NCBI GenBank assembly: GCA_024639035.1
Contig: JAHEJE010000139.1
Location: forward strand, 1 to 7,592
Origin: Alphaproteobacteria bacterium
GTDB taxonomy: Bacteria; Pseudomonadota; Alphaproteobacteria; Rhizobiales; Aestuariivirgaceae
Direction of reading: 5' to 3'
Length of the DNA stretch: 7,592 nt
In this document: piece by piece, positions 4,965 to 7,592 of the stretch
How the letters are laid out: each line of letters begins with the position of its first letter
How positions within the stretch are numbered: position 1 is the first letter of the stretch
Notes under the pieces: model-generated
Seen by the model: the letters and a program-made list of their open reading frames with translations, nothing else
Database searches by the model: none
What the model was told of the DNA's origin: nothing
Position numbers and translations under genes: made by a program

Positions 4965-6836
4965 ATGTCTGCACAAGCACTAAAGGTCAAGACAGGGGCG
5001 TGCCGCTTGTTCGGCAAGTACCTGCTTGTGTTTGTGCCGGTGTTTGTGCTTAGCGCCATGCTCGGTTTTGCCGTGATTGCGGAGTTCAAAGCGCGCAATG
5101 CGGGTAACACTCTGACGGCACGGATCGGATCGCAATCGGCCCACATCGCCAATGCGCTTGCCAAACGCGAAATCCCCCGCGCCGGCGGTTCGCAGGACCT
5201 GCTCGCGACGCTGCTGTACGATCCGGCGATCCTGTGTGCGGAAGTCAGGGCGGCAAAGGGTGCTCAGGCCGTTCTGAAGGCGCCAAGAGGGCTTGGCTGT
5301 GCCGGTCAGTCGAGCGCCGATGGTCTCGACATTCCGATTGGCAAGAACTCCGGCTACGCATTGCACCTGCGGTTCGACACCAAAGAGGTGCAAAACAGCC
5401 GGCGGACGTTCCGCGACTTCGCAATCCTGGCGATTGTGTTCAGCCTGTTGACCTGCATCGTTGCGAGTTACCTGGGCTTTCGCCTGATTGTCGGCAAGCC
5501 GCTCAGCGCGCTTCTGACCGCGATACGGCAGTCCGACCAGCAAGGCAAACCGGTCTACCTTGCGGCATCGGGGAGCGATGAACTGGCAACAGTGGTCGTC
5601 GCCTACAACCGTATGCAGCAAAATCTTGCCGCCCATGCCGATCGCATCGTGCAGAAGACCGCTGCCTTCAATGCCGCTCTGCGGCAGAAAGAAGAGCTGT
5701 TGTCGACGGTGTTTCAGATCAGTCCGTATCCGTTTGCGATCATCGATCCAGTCGACGGAAAGTACCTCAATGTCAACGAGGCGTGGTTGTCGACAATGCA
5801 GTTCGAGCGCCATGAGGTGATCGGAAAAACCGCGGCCGATCTGGCCCTGTGGGTCGATCCGACCGAGCGAGAGTCACTTGTGGGCCTTCTGAAGTCGAAC
5901 GTTCCTGTGCGCTCGCGTCAGGTGAAGGTTCGCACCAAGTTCGGCCGGATACTCGACGTGCAGATTTCCGGCGACCTGGTTCATCTGCACGGCAATGACA
6001 AGCTGTTCCTGGTTGCCAATGACATCACCGAGCGCATGCGGGCGGAAGGGGAGCGGAACCGGAATTTCGTGGAGCTGACCGAGGCCAAGGCCGAAGCTGA
6101 ATCGGCAAGCCGGGCCAAATCCGCGTTCTTGGCCAACATGAGCCACGAGCTGCGGACGCCGCTCAATGCGATCATCGGGTTTTCCGAACAGTTGAAGCGG
6201 CAGACATTCGGACCCTTGGGGGACAGGCGATACCTCGACTACGCCGAATACATCCGGTCGAGCGGTCAACACCTGCTGGATGTCGTCGTCGGCATTCTCG
6301 ATTTCTCCAAGGCGGAATCCGGAGAATTCCAGATCGAGGAAAGCGTTTTCGAAATTTCCAAGGTTGCCGACGATGCGATCCGCACGATGGAAATATTCGC
6401 CGAATCGGAACAGGTCTCGATTTGTGCGGATTTGCCTGACGAGCTTCCGGCGTTGCGGGCCGATGTCCGGATCGTCAAGCAGATGTTGCTCAATCTGCTG
6501 TCCAATGCCGTCAAGTTCTCGCCCGCTGGCAGGGCGGTCAGATTGACGGCCGTCGCCAGCCGCGATGGACTGGCGGTTACCGTCGAAGACAACGGACCGG
6601 GGATGGATGAAGAGGCGGTGAAACTTGCCCTGGTGCCGTTCTGCCAGGTCGATGAAAGGCGAGACCGAAATCACAACGGAACCGGGCTTGGTCTGCCGCT
6701 GGTCAGCCAATTCATTGGTCTCCATGGCGGTGTCCTGGACATCGACAGCGCGCCTGGGCGTGGCACCCGGGCTACAATCGTTTTCCCGCCCAGACGGCTG
6801 ATCGGTGTCGCTACACAGCTGGCTGCGACGGCATGA
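4965..6836 (+). CDS. Membrane-bound HAMP-PAS sensor histidine kinase
   Basis: A 623-residue sensor kinase. In order: membrane segment about 18-40; periplasmic domain about 41-151 with two cysteines (91 and 112), resembling a CHASE8-type sensor; membrane segment about 152-174; HAMP about 172-225; a linking coiled coil; PAS about 246-355 ending in the PAC-like DITERMRAE; DHp with the phosphoacceptor His394 in SHELRTPLNAIIGFSE; and HATPase with N box LLNLLSNAVKF (508-518), DNGPGM (542-547), F-box VPFCQVD (557-563) and GTGLGL (572-577). The catalytic machinery is complete. There is no receiver domain, and no response regulator gene in the window. The DHp segment (FGPLG..YLDYAEYIRSSGQHLLD) resembles alphaproteobacterial PAS kinases including the PleC/DivJ/PdhS group, but so do many others, so a cell-cycle role is not claimed. 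The ATG at 4965 follows the exported protein stop by 11 bases; its ribosome site is weak, consistent with coupling. Confidence 0.94.
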   Translation: MSAQALKVKTGACRLFGKYLLVFVPVFVLSAMLGFAVIAEFKARNAGNTLTARIGSQSAHIANALAKREIPRAGGSQDLLATLLYDPAILCAEVRAAKGAQAVLKAPRGLGCAGQSSADGLDIPIGKNSGYALHLRFDTKEVQNSRRTFRDFAILAIVFSLLTCIVASYLGFRLIVGKPLSALLTAIRQSDQQGKPVYLAASGSDELATVVVAYNRMQQNLAAHADRIVQKTAAFNAALRQKEELLSTVFQISPYPFAIIDPVDGKYLNVNEAWLSTMQFERHEVIGKTAADLALWVDPTERESLVGLLKSNVPVRSRQVKVRTKFGRILDVQISGDLVHLHGNDKLFLVANDITERMRAEGERNRNFVELTEAKAEAESASRAKSAFLANMSHELRTPLNAIIGFSEQLKRQTFGPLGDRRYLDYAEYIRSSGQHLLDVVVGILDFSKAESGEFQIEESVFEISKVADDAIRTMEIFAESEQVSICADLPDELPALRADVRIVKQMLLNLLSNAVKFSPAGRAVRLTAVASRDGLAVTVEDNGPGMDEEAVKLALVPFCQVDERRDRNHNGTGLGLPLVSQFIGLHGGVLDIDSAPGRGTRATIVFPPRRLIGVATQLAATA

Positions 6837-6871
6837 CGTGCGAGTTGGGGCCTGAGACCTGCCGGCAATGG

Positions 6872-6900
6872 TTGAATTGCACGGGCGGCGAAGCTATCTG
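6872..6900 (+). promoter_or_regulatory. Candidate sigma70-type promoter of the zeta subunit gene
   Basis: TTGAAT (6872-6877) and TATCTG (6895-6900) are spaced by exactly 17 bases and lie 51 bases before the ATG at 6951. Both elements fit the alphaproteobacterial housekeeping pattern reasonably well. It implies that this gene and the aldolase are transcribed independently of the kinase operon, although no clear terminator separates them. Confidence 0.45.
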
Positions 6901-6950
6901 TCTATGTGACACTCAGTTGTTCACACCGCCGATCAGGAGACAGCAGGCAA

Positions 6951-7274
6951 ATGGACACATTCGACAAGCGTGAAGAAGGTTTTGAACGGAAGTTTGCGCG
7001 TGATCAGGAACTGCAGTTCAAGGCCATGGCGCGGCGCAACAAGCTGCTCGGCCTGTGGGCTGCCGGATTGATGGGCAAAGCCGGCGATGAAGCCGCGGCC
7101 TATGCCAGAGAGGTGGTGAAGGCCGATTTCGAGGAAGCCGGCGATCAAGACGTGTTTCGCAAGGTGCGGGCCGATTTCGATGCCAATGATATTGCCCAGT
7201 CGGATCATCAGCTGCGCCGGCAGATGGATGAGCTGTTGGAAACGGCGATAAAGCAAATCGAGACCGAATCCTGA
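6951..7274 (+). CDS. F1-ATPase inhibitor zeta subunit (DUF1476 protein)
   Basis: A 107-residue, charged, all-helical protein that matches the DUF1476 family throughout: FDKREEGFERKFARDQEL (4-21), the near-invariant ARRNKLLGLWAA (27-38), YAREVVKADFEEAGDQDVF and RKVRADFDA in the centre, and MDELLETAIKQIE at the end. In Paracoccus denitrificans this family is the zeta subunit, which inhibits ATP hydrolysis by the F1FO ATP synthase through its N-terminal segment. In other alphaproteobacteria the inhibition can be weaker, so the strength here is open. It is cytoplasmic. The ATG at 6951 has AGGAGA about 10 bases upstream and gives the family N-terminus; an in-frame GTG at 6906 would add an unrelated extension. 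The aldolase gene follows after 13 bases. As I recall it, the usual rhizobial neighbour is purC, which here is 4.9 kb away. Confidence 0.93.
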   Translation: MDTFDKREEGFERKFARDQELQFKAMARRNKLLGLWAAGLMGKAGDEAAAYAREVVKADFEEAGDQDVFRKVRADFDANDIAQSDHQLRRQMDELLETAIKQIETES

Positions 7275-7287
7275 GCACCGGGCCCGG

Positions 7288-7592
7288 ATGACCGATCTAT
7301 TCATCGATGCGCGGCTGCGGGCGGCCCGGCCGCTGCAGTTCGCATGGGCCATGCTGCCGGGCGAGCATCAGGCTGAACTGTACGCGCGCGGGCCGGTCGA
7401 TGGTCTGCTGTGCGACCTGCAGCACGGGCTGATATCCTACAGCGACATGGTTGCGATGATCCGGGCGGTGCACCGGGCCGGAAAGCCGGCCTTCGTGCGT
7501 CCGCCGCTGGATGATTTCGCCATGGTGTCGCGGGCGCTGGATGCCGGTGCGGCGGCGATTGTCATGCCGATGATCAACTCGCCCGACGATGC
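7288..7592 (+). CDS. HpcH/HpaI-family aldolase, 5' part, cut by window end
   Basis: The first 101 residues of a protein that continues past the window. The strand pattern is that of the HpcH/HpaI class II aldolase and citrate-lyase-beta superfamily, which cleaves or forms 2-keto acids such as 4-hydroxy-2-oxoheptanedioate or 2-keto-3-deoxy sugar acids. Seen here are GPVDGLLCDLQHG (35-47), with Asp43 and the catalytic-position His46; AFVRPP (68-73), with Arg71 at the substrate-carboxylate site; and ALDAGAAAIVMPMINSPDDA (82-101). Better known members have DGEH where this has DLQH, so the Glu before the His is Gln. The metal-binding Glu and Asp expected later are beyond the window. The ATG at 7288 follows the zeta stop by 13 bases and lacks a clear Shine-Dalgarno sequence, so translation may depend on the upstream gene. 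The substrate is not determined. Confidence 0.85.
   Translation, partial: MTDLFIDARLRAARPLQFAWAMLPGEHQAELYARGPVDGLLCDLQHGLISYSDMVAMIRAVHRAGKPAFVRPPLDDFAMVSRALDAGAAAIVMPMINSPDD

Noticed and set aside
4980..5813. 277-codon - strand frame opposite the histidine kinase
   Set aside because: It lies wholly within the intact kinase gene and has no motif or ribosome site; the same applies to the 283-codon - strand frame at 5874-6725.
6906..6950. Upstream GTG start for the zeta subunit
   Set aside because: It would add 15 residues unlike the family and would place the AGGAGA ribosome site inside the coding sequence.

Overview
The window looks like a chromosomal segment of an alphaproteobacterium, most likely Hyphomicrobiales (Rhizobiales) or a close marine relative. 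The evidence is high GC coding sequence, a small DUF1127 protein, purC-purS-purQ in rhizobial order, an ATPase-inhibitor zeta subunit (DUF1476), and a histidine kinase whose DHp/HATPase core resembles alphaproteobacterial PAS kinases. No transposase, integrase, tRNA, rRNA, CRISPR array or phage gene is visible.

Left part (1-2227). A DUF1127 gene on the + strand converges on a tightly packed purine cluster on the - strand (purC, purS, purQ), with a 10-bp stem hairpin between the 3' ends. PurC makes SAICAR. PurS and PurQ are two of the three parts of FGAM synthase; the third (PurL) is not in the window. A 200-base gap upstream of purC probably holds its promoter.

Middle left (2228-4258, - strand). 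A metallophosphodiesterase of the CpdA/GpdQ type lies 69 bases upstream of a GcvT/DmdA-superfamily, probably folate-dependent demethylase. They may form a two-gene catabolic unit; the substrate cannot be read from sequence.

Middle right (4259-6836). A 296-base divergent intergenic region has an imperfect hairpin, an AT-rich promoter-like block and a short perfect inverted repeat. It is followed on the + strand by a small secreted protein of unknown function and, 11 bases later, a membrane-bound HAMP-PAS histidine kinase with a periplasmic domain. No response regulator is adjacent. The small exported protein is a candidate accessory or signal partner of the kinase.

Right end (6837-7592, + strand). 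A well-formed candidate promoter precedes the zeta subunit gene. A HpcH/HpaI-family aldolase begins 13 bases after it and runs off the window. In related bacteria, as I recall, the DUF1476 gene sits close to purC; here about 4.9 kb of kinase, phosphodiesterase and demethylase genes lies between them.

Most of the window is ordinary. I do not see a clear new defence or mobile system. The most interesting parts are the exported-protein/kinase pair and the phosphodiesterase/demethylase pair.
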